A DNA stretch of 64,000 nucleotides from Brenneria goodwinii (GTDB lineage Bacteria > Pseudomonadota > Gammaproteobacteria > Enterobacterales > Enterobacteriaceae), in NCBI RefSeq assembly GCF_002291445.1, contig NZ_CP014137.1, forward strand, positions 1,240,001 to 1,304,000, read 5' to 3'. Under the pieces are notes generated by a model that was not told the origin of the DNA, searched no databases, and saw only the letters and a program-made list of their open reading frames with translations. This document shows positions 9,461 through 18,526 of this stretch, in pieces (the first letter of the stretch is position 1; each line of letters opens with the position of its first letter). Made by a program: the position numbers and the translations under genes.

Positions 9461-10375
9461 ATGTATTACGGTTTCGACATAGGCGGCACGAAAATCGAAC
9501 TGGGCGTATTTGATGCCGGGTTGAATAAAGTCTGGCAGAAACGGGTTCCCACGCCCAGCAATAGCTATGAGACACTGCTGAACACGCTGGTCGATCTGAC
9601 CAAAGAGGCCGATGCGCAGGTAGGAATGGAAGGTAAAATCGGCATCGGCGTGCCGGGCATGCAGACCGGCGCTAATGGCGCATTGTTTACGGCGAATTTG
9701 CCGGCAACCATGGGGCGACCGCTGGCTCAGGATCTGGGGCAGCTATTGCAGCGGGAGATCCGCATTAACAATGACGCCAACTGTTTTGTGCTGTCGGAAG
9801 CCTGGGATGCGGAATTCCGGGCTTATCCGGTGGTGCTGGGGATGATCCTGGGCACCGGCGTGGGCGGCGGACTGATTGTCAATGGCCGCCCGGTTGACGG
9901 GCGCAACGGTATGACGGGCGAGATTGGCCATTTCCGCTTGCCCGCCGACGCGCTGGCGATCCTGGGTGAAGATATCCCGCTGGTAAAATGCGGTTGCGGG
10001 CAGAGCGGCTGCATTGAAAATTATATTTCAGGCCGTGGATTTGAGTGGCTATACGCGCATTTTTATCAGCAGACGCTGCCGGCGGTCACTATCATCAGGC
10101 ACTATCGCGCCGGCGACGCTAATGCATTGGCGTTTGTCGATCGCTTTATGGATTTGCTGGCCGCCTGCCTGGGCAACCTGTTAACCCTTATCGATCCCCA
10201 TTTGCTGGTGCTGGGTGGCGGATTATCGAATTTCGATGAAATTTATCAAATTTTACCCACGCGTTTACCCCCGTATTTATTACCTATTGCCAAACTGCCG
10301 CGCATAGTCAAGGCGCGCTATGGCGATGCCGGCGGCATTCGCGGAGCGGCTTTGCTACACTTAATGGACAATTAG
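9461..10375 (+). CDS. nagK: N-acetyl-D-glucosamine kinase NagK
   Basis: Phosphorylates GlcNAc released in peptidoglycan recycling to GlcNAc-6-phosphate. The protein is 304 aa. The start is ATG at 9461, behind AAGGGG; an in-frame GTG at 9431 would add ten unconserved residues. It is a ROK-family sugar kinase: phosphate loop DIGGTK at residues 6-11, GTGVGGG near 137, and the zinc-binding motif CGCGQSGCIE near residue 178 leading into the ROK signature. It follows lolE by 48 bases and is probably cotranscribed with it and cobB, as in E. coli. Confidence 0.97.
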   Translation: MYYGFDIGGTKIELGVFDAGLNKVWQKRVPTPSNSYETLLNTLVDLTKEADAQVGMEGKIGIGVPGMQTGANGALFTANLPATMGRPLAQDLGQLLQREIRINNDANCFVLSEAWDAEFRAYPVVLGMILGTGVGGGLIVNGRPVDGRNGMTGEIGHFRLPADALAILGEDIPLVKCGCGQSGCIENYISGRGFEWLYAHFYQQTLPAVTIIRHYRAGDANALAFVDRFMDLLAACLGNLLTLIDPHLLVLGGGLSNFDEIYQILPTRLPPYLLPIAKLPRIVKARYGDAGGIRGAALLHLMDN

Positions 10376-10386
10376 CAGGAGCAGAT

Positions 10387-11217
10387 ATGCATTCGCGTCA
10401 ACGGTTAGGACGTTTTCATAAAGGGAAACGAATGCGTCAGCAGCGTCTGCGAGCACGTATTTTCCACCGAGATTATCTGGCGGTAACAGAAGTGAAAAAA
10501 CCACGAGTCGTTGTTTTAACCGGTGCCGGCGTTTCCGCGGAGTCGGGCATTCGCACCTTTCGTGCGGCCGACGGTCTGTGGGAGGAGCATCGGGTTGAGG
10601 ATGTCGCAACCCCTGAAGGTTTCCAGCGCGATCCAGAACTGGTGCAGGCCTTTTATAATGCGCGCCGTCGTCAGTTGCAGCAGCCGGAAATCAGGCCCAA
10701 TGCGGCCCATCTGGCACTGGCGAATTTGGAAGCGTCGCTGGGGGATAATTTTTTACTGGTCACGCAAAATATCGATAACCTGCACGAGCGCGCCGGTAGC
10801 CGGCGAATTGTGCATATGCACGGCGAGTTACTGAAAGTGCGCTGCTGCCAGAGCGGACAAGTGTTTGACTGGACCGGCGATCTGTCGGCCGAGGAGCGCT
10901 GCCACTGTTGCCAGTTTCCTGCGCCTCTGCGTCCGCATATCGTGTGGTTCGGCGAAATGCCGCTGGAAATGGATAAAATTTATCAGGCGCTGTCTCAGGC
11001 CGATTATTTTATTGCCATCGGGACATCAGGGCATGTTTATCCCGCCGCCGGATTTGTGCAGGAAGCGCGCGCGCACGGCGCCTATACGGTCGAATTGAAC
11101 CTTGAACCCAGTCAGGTGGAAAGTCTGTTTGACGAAAAAAATTATGGTCCGGCCAGCGTTGTCGTACCCGAGTTTGTCAGCGGCTGTTTGACCCACCGCA
11201 AGGGCGTCAAGTTTTAG
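10387..11217 (+). CDS. cobB: NAD-dependent protein deacylase CobB (sirtuin)
   Basis: Removes acetyl and succinyl groups from lysines using NAD. The protein is 276 aa including the basic N-terminal extension (residues 1-38) of the long enterobacterial form. The NAD-binding motif TGAGVSAESGIRTFR starts at residue 45. QNIDNLH and the catalytic HMHG (His at about 145) follow. Tyr90 and Arg93 in YNARRR match the pair that gives class III sirtuins their desuccinylase activity. The Cys residues after VRC and in CHCC form the zinc site. The start at 10387 has CAGGAG upstream. Confidence 0.97.
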   Translation: MHSRQRLGRFHKGKRMRQQRLRARIFHRDYLAVTEVKKPRVVVLTGAGVSAESGIRTFRAADGLWEEHRVEDVATPEGFQRDPELVQAFYNARRRQLQQPEIRPNAAHLALANLEASLGDNFLLVTQNIDNLHERAGSRRIVHMHGELLKVRCCQSGQVFDWTGDLSAEERCHCCQFPAPLRPHIVWFGEMPLEMDKIYQALSQADYFIAIGTSGHVYPAAGFVQEARAHGAYTVELNLEPSQVESLFDEKNYGPASVVVPEFVSGCLTHRKGVKF

Positions 11218-11588
11218 CCAGCGTTCACTCCCTGCTTTTTTCTTTGCGTGGCGGCGCGTTTTGCTCACATTCGGTAACCTGATCGAAAGCGAACGTCGCC
11301 GCGTGATTGAAGAAACAGAATTCGCTTTCATGGCAATGGCAGTGGGCAGCCGCCTGAGGCGGCGAAGAAGGGGGATCTCTGCGTATGATGCGCCGAAAGA
11401 AAGTCAGCATACCGTCATCCTCATGTCAGCATGGTTAGGCGCGCCGCCAGACGAAGCCAATGAGAGAGATTCTCGTATGACTAAGCGTAGCCGATATTCC
11501 GGCGATTGCGGAATGACGGCGGTTAAAAGGCTTGAACAGGATATCGCCGCCGGTCGGACAGGCTTTTGTTTTTGGTCTCGGATGGATT
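11218..11588. other. intergenic region between cobB and btuC
   Basis: No convincing gene in 371 bases. An ORF of 127 codons overlaps btuC in another frame and resembles nothing. Two inverted repeats are visible: a 9-base stem GAAAGCGAA/TTCGCTTTC with arms at about 11284-11292 and 11320-11330, and a tight hairpin GCCGCC-TGA-GGCGGC at 11349-11363 without a T run. E. coli has ihfA upstream of btuC; it is absent here. No cobalamin riboswitch core could be recognised. Confidence 0.5.
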
Positions 11589-12590
11589 ATGCAGCCTTTG
11601 AATGTGGGATATACCGAGTTAAAACGACGGCAGCGCGTTCATGATCGTCAGCGTTTGATCCTGCTGTTTTTTCTGACGTTATTTACGCTGGCGATAGCAC
11701 TCTGCGCCGGCGATCGCTGGATCTGGCCGCTTAACTGGCTGGATGACTCGCATCGTCTCTTCGTCTGGCAATTACGTTTTCCCAGAACATTGGCGGTTAT
11801 GCTGGTAGGGGCCAGTCTGGCGATGTCCGGCGCCGTGATGCAGGCGATATTTGATAATCCGCTGGCCGAACCAGGATTGCTGGGGGTCGCCAACGGCGCC
11901 GGTGTCGCGCTGGTCCTCACGGTATTACTGGGGCAGGGGATGCTGCCGATATGGGTCTTAAGCCTCAGCGCCATTATCGGCGCGTTGCTGATCACCTTCC
12001 TGCTGCTGCAATTTGCCCGTAGACATGTCTCTAATGCGCGTTTGCTGTTGATCGGCGTTTCGCTGGGCATTATCTGTAGCGCGGTCATGACCTGGGCGGT
12101 CTATTTCAGTAGCAGCCTGGACTTGCGTCAGCTAATGTACTGGATGATGGGCGGATTCAGCGGGATTGACTGGCGGTATGGCTGGCTGATGCTGGCGCTG
12201 ACGCCGTTTATCCTGTGGCTGAGCGCTCAGGGGAAGGTGCTCAACTGGCTGGCGTTGGGGGAGTCGCAGGCTCGTCAATTGGGCGTGTCGGTCTATTATT
12301 GGCGTAACGTGCTGGTCTTGGTTATCGGCGCGTTGGTTGGATTGAGCGTTGCGCTGGCTGGGGTGATTGGTTTTGTCGGTTTGATTATTCCGCATATGTT
12401 GCGCTTGTGCGGGCTAACCGATCAACGTTATTCATTAACCGGTTGCGCCCTGGCCGGCGGTTCGATCCTCATGCTGGCCGATACCCTGGCGCGGGTCGCG
12501 CTCTCTTCCGCTGAGTTGCCGATCGGCGTCGTTACCGCTACGCTGGGTGCGCCGTGGTTTATCTGGTTGTTGTTACGTAACAAAATGTAG
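11589..12590 (+). CDS. btuC: vitamin B12 ABC transporter permease BtuC
   Basis: Inner-membrane permease importing cobalamin delivered by BtuF. From ATG 11589 the protein is 333 aa, against about 326 for E. coli; the open frame extends to a TTG at 11532, which adds 19 unconserved residues. It is an FecCD-family permease of about ten membrane helices. Family motifs include WQLRFPRTLAVMLVGASLA, SGAVMQAIFDNPLAEPGLLG, the ATPase-coupling loop around SARQLG-like ESQARQLGVS, and GFVGLIIPHMLRL. The ribosome site is weak. It is followed by btuE and btuD, the enterobacterial order. Confidence 0.95.
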   Translation: MQPLNVGYTELKRRQRVHDRQRLILLFFLTLFTLAIALCAGDRWIWPLNWLDDSHRLFVWQLRFPRTLAVMLVGASLAMSGAVMQAIFDNPLAEPGLLGVANGAGVALVLTVLLGQGMLPIWVLSLSAIIGALLITFLLLQFARRHVSNARLLLIGVSLGIICSAVMTWAVYFSSSLDLRQLMYWMMGGFSGIDWRYGWLMLALTPFILWLSAQGKVLNWLALGESQARQLGVSVYYWRNVLVLVIGALVGLSVALAGVIGFVGLIIPHMLRLCGLTDQRYSLTGCALAGGSILMLADTLARVALSSAELPIGVVTATLGAPWFIWLLLRNKM

Positions 12591-12692
12591 AATCTATCCC
12601 ATCTATCCCCCGCTGGGATAGGCTCTTAGCCCACCGCATAGCCAGAAATGGCTGACGGCCTCCATTCTCACAGGATCAAAAGGATCAAGACG

Positions 12693-13244
12693 ATGAGTAA
12701 TGAAATCTACGCCATTCCACTGAAAACCATTGACGGACAAGAGGCGACGCTTAAGCCCTATCAGGGCAAGGTGGCGTTAATCGTCAATGTCGCGTCGAAA
12801 TGCGGTCTGACCAAGCAATATGACGCCCTGGAAAAAATTTACGAAACCTATCGCGATCGGGGATTTACGGTTCTGGGATTCCCTTCAAATGAGTTTGCCG
12901 GGCAAGAACCGGGCAGCGAACAAGAGATCCAGGAATTTTGCCGTACGACATTTGGCGTTCAGTTTCCGATGTTCAGCAAAATAGAGGTTAACGGCGCGAA
13001 TCGTCATCCGCTGTATCAGTTGTTGATTCGTGAACAGCCGAAAGCTACCGGCTCGTTGCTGAGCGGGTTTTATAGCCGTCTGGTTAATAAAGGCCGTAAG
13101 CCTGCTCATCCGGAAGATATTTTATGGAATTTTGAAAAGTTCCTGGTCGCCCGTGATGGCCGCGTAATCCAGCGCTTTTCTCCCGATATTGCCCCGGACG
13201 ATTCCACCATTGTCGATGCCATTGAAGCGGCGCTGGCAAAGTAA
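12693..13244 (+). CDS. btuE: thioredoxin/glutathione peroxidase BtuE
   Basis: A non-selenium glutathione-peroxidase-family enzyme reducing hydroperoxides, and not needed for B12 uptake despite its name. It has 183 aa, the E. coli length. The start is ATG 12693, ten bases after AAGGAT. Peroxidatic Cys37 lies in VNVASKCGLT; GFPSNEFAGQEPG carries the conserved Asn/Gln, and WNFEKFLV carries the Trp of the catalytic tetrad. A frame starting at 12648 would add 15 residues without family support. Confidence 0.95.
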   Translation: MSNEIYAIPLKTIDGQEATLKPYQGKVALIVNVASKCGLTKQYDALEKIYETYRDRGFTVLGFPSNEFAGQEPGSEQEIQEFCRTTFGVQFPMFSKIEVNGANRHPLYQLLIREQPKATGSLLSGFYSRLVNKGRKPAHPEDILWNFEKFLVARDGRVIQRFSPDIAPDDSTIVDAIEAALAK

Positions 13245-13247
13245 TTG

Positions 13248-14021
13248 ATGCTGCAATCTTCTCCCTTGTTACAGTTGCGGCAGGCAGGCGTGTTTCCCCG
13301 CCTGTCTCCGGTCAATGTTGAGTGCCGTGCCGGCCAACTGTTGCATATTATTGGTCCGAATGGCGCGGGGAAAAGCACATTGCTGAGCAGGATCGCCGGC
13401 ATGCTTAGCGGAGAAGGCGACGTTTACCTGTCCGGCAGGCCGCTGTCGGCATGGCCTGCGCGGGAGCTGGCGCGGCATAGAGCCTATCTGGCTCAGCAGC
13501 AACCGCCCGTGGCGATGATGCCGGTGTTTCAGTATTTACGATTGCATCAGCCTGCGACGGCCAGCGAATCGATCATCGAAGACGTCGTCAGTTTTCTGGC
13601 CGAGCGTCTGATGCTGACGGACAAACTGGCGCGTTCGTTGACCCAACTGTCCGGTGGCGAGTGGCAACGCGTCAGACTGGCCGCCACGCTATTACAAATA
13701 TGGCCGACGGCCAATCCCCACGGCCGTTTGCTGTTGCTGGATGAACCGGCCAACAGCCTGGACATTGCGCAACAGGTCGCTCTGGACGATTTGTTCTCTT
13801 CGCTTTGTCAGTCTGGATTAACCGTTATCGTCTGCGCCCACGATCTCAACCACAGCCTGCAACATGCCAACGGCATCTGGCTGATGTCCGGCGGGAGACT
13901 GGTGGCGCAGGGCGACACCGACGAGGTGATGCAACCGGAAACGCTGTCGCCGGTGTTCGGCGTCGATTTCCAGCGCTGTATGGTTGATGGCCGGCACTGG
14001 GTGATCACTCGTCGCGCCTGA
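13248..14021 (+). CDS. btuD: vitamin B12 ABC transporter ATPase BtuD
   Basis: ATPase of BtuCDF. The protein is 257 aa from ATG 13248, three bases after the btuE stop. Walker A GPNGAGKST lies near residue 36, the signature LSGGEWQRVRLAATLLQ is conserved, Walker B is LLLDEPANSLD, and the H-loop is VCAHDLNHS. The btuC-btuE-btuD order suggests one transcript. Confidence 0.95.
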   Translation: MLQSSPLLQLRQAGVFPRLSPVNVECRAGQLLHIIGPNGAGKSTLLSRIAGMLSGEGDVYLSGRPLSAWPARELARHRAYLAQQQPPVAMMPVFQYLRLHQPATASESIIEDVVSFLAERLMLTDKLARSLTQLSGGEWQRVRLAATLLQIWPTANPHGRLLLLDEPANSLDIAQQVALDDLFSSLCQSGLTVIVCAHDLNHSLQHANGIWLMSGGRLVAQGDTDEVMQPETLSPVFGVDFQRCMVDGRHWVITRRA

Positions 14022-14138
14022 ACGCATAGGCGGAAATTAAGAAAAATCGCCTTTACTTGCCAGCCATACCCTTTCAACGCTAGATTAAGCGGATATATCA
14101 TATCTTTTAGATATTAACCGGCGATTTCGGGTAAAAAC

Positions 14139-14609
14139 ATGATGCGTTTAAAACATGTATTGGTGTTGGCAAGCCTGATATTGGCGGGGTGCAGCAGTCA
14201 TAAAAACCCGCCGCCGAATCCGCGTCTGAGCGATTCCATTATGGTGGTGGCGCAACTGAATGACCAACTTAGCCAATGGTATCGAACGCCTTATCGTTAT
14301 GGCGGATTGGATCGTAACGGCGTCGACTGCTCAGGCTTTGTTTATCTGACCTTCCGTGACCGGTTCGGCATGCGGTTGCCGCGTTCGACAGAGGATCAGA
14401 CTGCGTTGGGCGAACGGGTCGATCGTGATGACCTGTTGCCTGGCGACCTGGTATTTTTCAAAACGGGTAGCGGCGGCAACGGGCTGCATGTGGGGATCTA
14501 TGATAAAGACGATCAATTTATTCACGCCTCCACCAGCCAGGGCGTTATCCGGTCGTCATTGGATAACGTTTATTGGAAACGGGCTTACTGGCAAGCCCGC
14601 CGCATCTGA
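14139..14609 (+). CDS. nlpC: NlpC/P60 family lipoprotein NlpC
   Basis: Outer-membrane-type lipoprotein with an NlpC/P60 cysteine peptidase domain, a family that cleaves D-Glu-diaminopimelate bonds in peptidoglycan stem peptides. It has 156 aa. The lipobox LILAGC puts the lipidated Cys at 18 (or 17 if the second of two adjacent ATGs is used). The catalytic Cys64 is in GVDCSGFVY and the His near 115 in GLHVGIYD. The C-terminal NVYWKRAYWQARRI is typical of NlpC. It lies downstream of btuD as in E. coli. Confidence 0.95.
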   Translation: MMRLKHVLVLASLILAGCSSHKNPPPNPRLSDSIMVVAQLNDQLSQWYRTPYRYGGLDRNGVDCSGFVYLTFRDRFGMRLPRSTEDQTALGERVDRDDLLPGDLVFFKTGSGGNGLHVGIYDKDDQFIHASTSQGVIRSSLDNVYWKRAYWQARRI

Positions 14610-14711
14610 GTTTTTCTATCTTACTGATCTTTATGCCCAATAGTCTTCAACAGGCGGGAAGCCGGGATACTGCTGCTTGCAAGATAAAGGGTATGGGGGT
14701 ACGGAGCATTT

Positions 14712-15728
14712 ATGTCTTCTCTGCGTTTACTGATCTCGGATTCGTTTGATCCCTGGTTTAATCTGGCCGTTGAGGAGTGCATATTCCGGCAGATGACGAC
14801 AACGCAGCGGGTGTTGTTTTTATGGCGCAATGCCGAAACCGTGGTCATTGGCCGGGCGCAGAATCCGTGGAAAGAGTGCAATACGCGCCGGATGGCGGAA
14901 GACGGTATCAAACTGGCGCGACGCAGCAGCGGGGGCGGCGCAGTATTTCACGATCTCGGCAATACCTGTTTTACTTTTATGGCGGGTAAGCCCGAATACG
15001 ATAAAAGCGTTTCAACGCAAATCATTCTCAATGCGCTGGCGGCGTTGGGTATCAACGCCAGCGCTTCCGGCCGTAACGATCTGGTTATTGAGCGGGCGGA
15101 CGGTATCCGCAAGATATCGGGTTCGGCATACCGGGAAACTAAAGATCGCGGTTTTCATCACGGCACGTTGTTATTAAACGCCGATCTGAGCCGTTTAGCC
15201 GATTATCTCAACCCTGATGTGAAAAAATTGCAGGCGAAAGGCATTACTTCGGTACGTTCACGCGTAGCCAACCTGGTGGAATTACTGCCCGCGATTGATC
15301 ATCAGCAAATTTGTCAGTCAGTGATTCAAGCCTTTTTTGATTATTATGGCGAACGCTGCGAACCAGAAATTATTTCACCCAGCGCTTTTCCTGATTTGCC
15401 GGGCTTTAGCGAACAATTCGCCCGTCAGAGCAGTTGGGAATGGAACTTCGGACAGGCGCCGGATTTTACGCATCTGCTGGATACCCGTTTCCCTTGGGGA
15501 GGCGTTGAATTACATTTTGATGTTGAACGCGGCGTTATTGCCCGCAGCCAGATTTTTACCGATAGCTTACATCCTGCGCCGCTGGAAGCTCTGGCGGTTG
15601 CGCTGCGCGGTACGGCATACCGTCCGGAGAATATGGCTGCGGTTTGTCAGCAGCTAATAGAGAGATTCCCGGAACAGCAAAGTGAGTTACGGCAAATGGA
15701 AGAGTGGCTGGCGCACAGTATCCGCTAA
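14712..15728 (+). CDS. lplA: lipoate-protein ligase A
   Basis: Activates free lipoate with ATP and transfers it to lipoyl domains of 2-oxoacid dehydrogenases and GcvH. The protein is 338 aa, the E. coli LplA length. The lipoate-binding loop RRSSGGGAVFHDLGNTC is near residue 70, followed by GRNDLVIE and the lysine-containing KISGSAYRE. The C-terminal accessory domain (about 250-338) is complete. It stands alone between nlpC and the AraC remnant; the insertion of this gene separates nlpC from ydiV, which are adjacent in E. coli. Confidence 0.96.
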   Translation: MSSLRLLISDSFDPWFNLAVEECIFRQMTTTQRVLFLWRNAETVVIGRAQNPWKECNTRRMAEDGIKLARRSSGGGAVFHDLGNTCFTFMAGKPEYDKSVSTQIILNALAALGINASASGRNDLVIERADGIRKISGSAYRETKDRGFHHGTLLLNADLSRLADYLNPDVKKLQAKGITSVRSRVANLVELLPAIDHQQICQSVIQAFFDYYGERCEPEIISPSAFPDLPGFSEQFARQSSWEWNFGQAPDFTHLLDTRFPWGGVELHFDVERGVIARSQIFTDSLHPAPLEALAVALRGTAYRPENMAAVCQQLIERFPEQQSELRQMEEWLAHSIR

Positions 15729-15732
15729 TTAA

Positions 15733-15900
15733 TCGCCCGCGGCGTAATCAGGCTTTCAGGCGAGGGATATTTCTTTGCCGCAGATTGCGCCGGCGGTGGG
15801 TTACCCGGACTCGCGCTATTTTTCCCGGCTATTTCGCCACCATTACGGTATCAGTCCCCGTGAGTATAGAAAATGCTACGAGAGAAAGAATACGATTTGA
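15733..15900 (+). pseudogene. C-terminal remnant of an AraC-family regulator
   Basis: In the frame ending at TGA 15898-15900, sequence after an upstream in-frame TAA at 15745-15747 reads RDISLPQIAPAVGYPDSR, then YFSRLFRHHYGISPREYRK. This is the second helix-turn-helix and signature of AraC/XylS regulators. The N-terminal sensor domain and the first helix-turn-helix are gone and no start codon is available, so this is a decayed fragment. The parent cannot be identified. It lies directly after lplA. Confidence 0.8.
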
Positions 15901-16206
15901 TAATGTTTTCTTGCTCTGAAGATTTTTATCTGAAAAACCCGTCAATATACGAACTCGGCCTATTCTTATTGTATCCATGTGGAAAATGCATTGTTCTAGT
16001 CTATAAATAAAGCAAGTAGTCCGCTTTTTTATAGACTGTGACATAGCGTATTTATATGGTCTGACTTAAATGATTTATCTGACCCTCTGGCTGGGATAGC
16101 AAATGGCGTCTGGATAAATAGGACTAAATACTGATTGTTCTTTGCGTGTTTAGTATAAAACACACGAAAACAGTGATTTATTCTCACCTGACTATGACGA
16201 TATAAC
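15901..16206. other. AT-rich intergenic region before the EAL gene
   Basis: About 300 bases of AT-rich DNA with no coding potential recognised. It probably contains the promoter of the EAL-domain gene, but no clear -35/-10 pair, terminator or repeat could be defined. Confidence 0.4.
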
Positions 16207-16938
16207 ATGCTTATTCGGTTAGATGTAGATTATGAGAGTGATTATGTTTTCTGGCCTATTTATCGTATGGAAGGGAGGTTATTGGCCGTTGCAATGATCA
16301 CGCGGTTTAATAGTTTGTCAGGAAATATGAGTATCTTGCCTGATGTTATTTTCAGTATGTTAACCAAGTTACAACAATATGATTTCATTAAAGAACAGGT
16401 CGATTTTATCAACAGAAACGTGGATTGGTTTAGCCAAAATGAGGTTTCTTTGATTCTAAAAATTGACCATGAAATAGCAGATTTTTTGATGGGATCAGAG
16501 ATATTAAGTAATGAAATTAAAGGCCTGCCTTTCATTCAATTAGAGATTAATGAACTGTTCCCAAACTTATCCGAGGGTAAAAAGAACGATCGTATTTTAA
16601 AGCTGAGTGAATCGTTTAACCTTTGTTTGGATAACTTTGGCTCCGGGAAAATTAATCTGAATCCTTTGAATGATAACTTAATTAGTATGGTGAAAATGGA
16701 TCAGAATTTTGTTTGGCATCTATTATCCCGTTCGACAAACACTTCGATTATGGATCCGCTGTTGCGGATTATTAAGAACCATTATCAAGGGGTAAGGATT
16801 ATTGCAAAAGGCATTGACACGCCTGAATATTTAAACAAAGTCAGGCGGTTAAATATTGATGCGGTACAGGGAAATCTTTGGCCGGCGGTTCACTTTAATG
16901 AATTGAAAACGCAGGCCGATTTTTTTTATCAGCCATAA
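16207..16938 (+). CDS. ydiV: degenerate EAL-domain protein, YdiV/RflP type
   Basis: 243 aa spanning a single EAL-like domain. It lacks the Glu-Ala-Leu catalytic motif (the corresponding start reads MITRFNS) and other metal ligands, so it should not hydrolyse cyclic-di-GMP. In E. coli and Salmonella, YdiV is such a degenerate protein that binds FlhD, blocks FlhD4C2 and lowers flagellar gene expression. Matching segments are FIQLEINELFPNLSEGK, LDNFGSG and AVQGNLWPAV. Position between the nlpC/lplA block and selO agrees with E. coli nlpC-ydiV-ydiU order. The coding sequence is AT-rich compared with its neighbours and has no obvious Shine-Dalgarno sequence, which may keep expression low. Confidence 0.8.
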   Translation: MLIRLDVDYESDYVFWPIYRMEGRLLAVAMITRFNSLSGNMSILPDVIFSMLTKLQQYDFIKEQVDFINRNVDWFSQNEVSLILKIDHEIADFLMGSEILSNEIKGLPFIQLEINELFPNLSEGKKNDRILKLSESFNLCLDNFGSGKINLNPLNDNLISMVKMDQNFVWHLLSRSTNTSIMDPLLRIIKNHYQGVRIIAKGIDTPEYLNKVRRLNIDAVQGNLWPAVHFNELKTQADFFYQP

Positions 16939-17067
16939 CGCGCCTCTCTCGTTTTTTCATTCCCGCTAATTCACCCGTTGGCACGGCTGAATGGATAATA
17001 TCCCTACTCTTGTTCCGTGTTAGTTTCACTACAGCCGTTCTACACTTTCCCTTCCAGGGGAGAAAAC

Positions 17068-18519
17068 ATGCCGCAGAAACTATCGTTCGTTAATCACTAC
17101 CATCAACAGTTGCCGGGTTTCTATACTGAACTGAAACCCACGCCGCTTCAGGGCGCGCGTTTGCTTTATCACAGTCAAGGACTGGCGGATGAGCTTGGCC
17201 TCTCTCCTGCGTGGTTTACGCGCAAATATGACGCCGTTTGGCGTGGCGAAACGCTGTTGCCCGGTATGGCGCCGTTGGCGCAGGTCTACAGCGGTCATCA
17301 GTTCGGCGCGTGGGCCGGACAATTGGGCGATGGGCGGGGTATTCTACTGGGAGAGCAGCAGCTAGCGGATGGCCGTAGCGTCGATTGGCACCTGAAAGGC
17401 GCGGGGCTGACGCCGTATTCGCGCATGGGGGACGGGCGCGCGGTTTTGCGCTCCGTGATACGCGAGTTTCTGGCTTCCGAAGCGCTGCACCATCTGGGTA
17501 TTCCCACTACGCGGGCGCTGACCGTGGTAACCAGCGAACAGGCGATACAGCGGGAGCGCGAAGAGCCAGGGGCGATGCTGCTGCGCGTGGCGGAAAGCCA
17601 TGTGCGCTTTGGGCACTTTGAGCATTTTTATTATCGCCGTGAGCCAGAAAAGGTGCGTCAACTGGCGGATTTCGTCATCGCCCGTCACTGGCCGCAGTGG
17701 CAGGACGACGAGCGGCGCTATACGCTGTGGTTTGGCGACGTGGTTGAACGTACCGCGCGGCTGATTGCGCACTGGCAGGCGGTCGGCTTTTCGCATGGCG
17801 TGATGAATACCGACAATATGTCTATCCTCGGTTTGACCATTGACTATGGGCCGTTCGGATTTATGGATGATTATCAGCCAGGCTTTATCTGCAATCACTC
17901 CGACCATCAAGGACGTTACTCATTCGATAATCAGCCGGCGGTTGGGCTGTGGAACCTGCATCGTCTGGCGCAGTCGCTGTCAGGCATGATGACGACCGAT
18001 GAGCTGGAAAGCGCTTTGGCTCGCTATGAGCCGGCGCTGATGCAGCAATTCGGGGAATTGATGCGCGCCAAGCTGGGGTTGTTTACCGCCGATGCCGCAG
18101 ATAACGATATTCTGGTGGGGTTATTAGGCCTGATGCAGCAAGAGCGCCGTGACTATACCCGAACGTTTCGTCTGTTGTCCGAGGTTGAGACAAACGATCC
18201 CATCTCGCCGCTGCGTGATGAATTTATCGATCGTCCGGCGTTCGACCACTGGTTTACCGCGTATCGTAAACGCCTTATGCAGGAATCCCAGAGCGATGCC
18301 GAACGCCGGCAGCGAATGAAAGCCGCCAATCCGAAATATGTGCTGCGCAACTATTTAGCGCAGCAGGCCATCGAACCGGCGGAAAAGGATGACGCCGGCA
18401 TGCTGGCGCGGCTACATCAAGCGCTATGTCAACCCTATGCCGACCAGCCGGAAATGGACGATTTGGCGGTGTTACCGCCAGAGTGGGGCAAACGCCTGGC
18501 GGTATCCTGCTCCAGTTGA
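17068..18519 (+). CDS. selO: protein adenylyltransferase SelO (YdiU)
   Basis: Pseudokinase-fold enzyme that transfers AMP from ATP to Ser, Thr and Tyr residues, linked to oxidative stress. The protein is 483 aa from ATG 17068, which follows AGGGGAG; a frame from 17017 adds 17 unconserved residues. Conserved blocks are YSGHQFGAWAGQLGDGRG near residue 75, LKGAGLTPYSRMGDGRAVLRS, GVMNTDNMSILG (metal-binding Asn) and DYGPFGFMD (catalytic Asp). The C-terminus SCSS matches the conserved Cys-containing tail. It converges on hmuV with only seven bases between the stops. Confidence 0.96.
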   Translation: MPQKLSFVNHYHQQLPGFYTELKPTPLQGARLLYHSQGLADELGLSPAWFTRKYDAVWRGETLLPGMAPLAQVYSGHQFGAWAGQLGDGRGILLGEQQLADGRSVDWHLKGAGLTPYSRMGDGRAVLRSVIREFLASEALHHLGIPTTRALTVVTSEQAIQREREEPGAMLLRVAESHVRFGHFEHFYYRREPEKVRQLADFVIARHWPQWQDDERRYTLWFGDVVERTARLIAHWQAVGFSHGVMNTDNMSILGLTIDYGPFGFMDDYQPGFICNHSDHQGRYSFDNQPAVGLWNLHRLAQSLSGMMTTDELESALARYEPALMQQFGELMRAKLGLFTADAADNDILVGLLGLMQQERRDYTRTFRLLSEVETNDPISPLRDEFIDRPAFDHWFTAYRKRLMQESQSDAERRQRMKAANPKYVLRNYLAQQAIEPAEKDDAGMLARLHQALCQPYADQPEMDDLAVLPPEWGKRLAVSCSS

Positions 18520-18526
18520 AAACAGC

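Noticed and set aside
11218..11588. Possible cobalamin riboswitch upstream of btuC
   Set aside because: The conserved riboswitch core and the B12 box could not be aligned; only unrelated hairpins are present.
11261..11644. 127-codon frame between cobB and btuC
   Set aside because: It overlaps btuC in another frame, has no recognisable domain, and its composition looks like random reading of hairpin-rich spacer.
12603..12621. Hairpin CTATCCC-CCGCT-GGGATAG between btuC and btuE as a terminator
   Set aside because: No T run follows, and btuC-btuE-btuD is expected to be one transcript.
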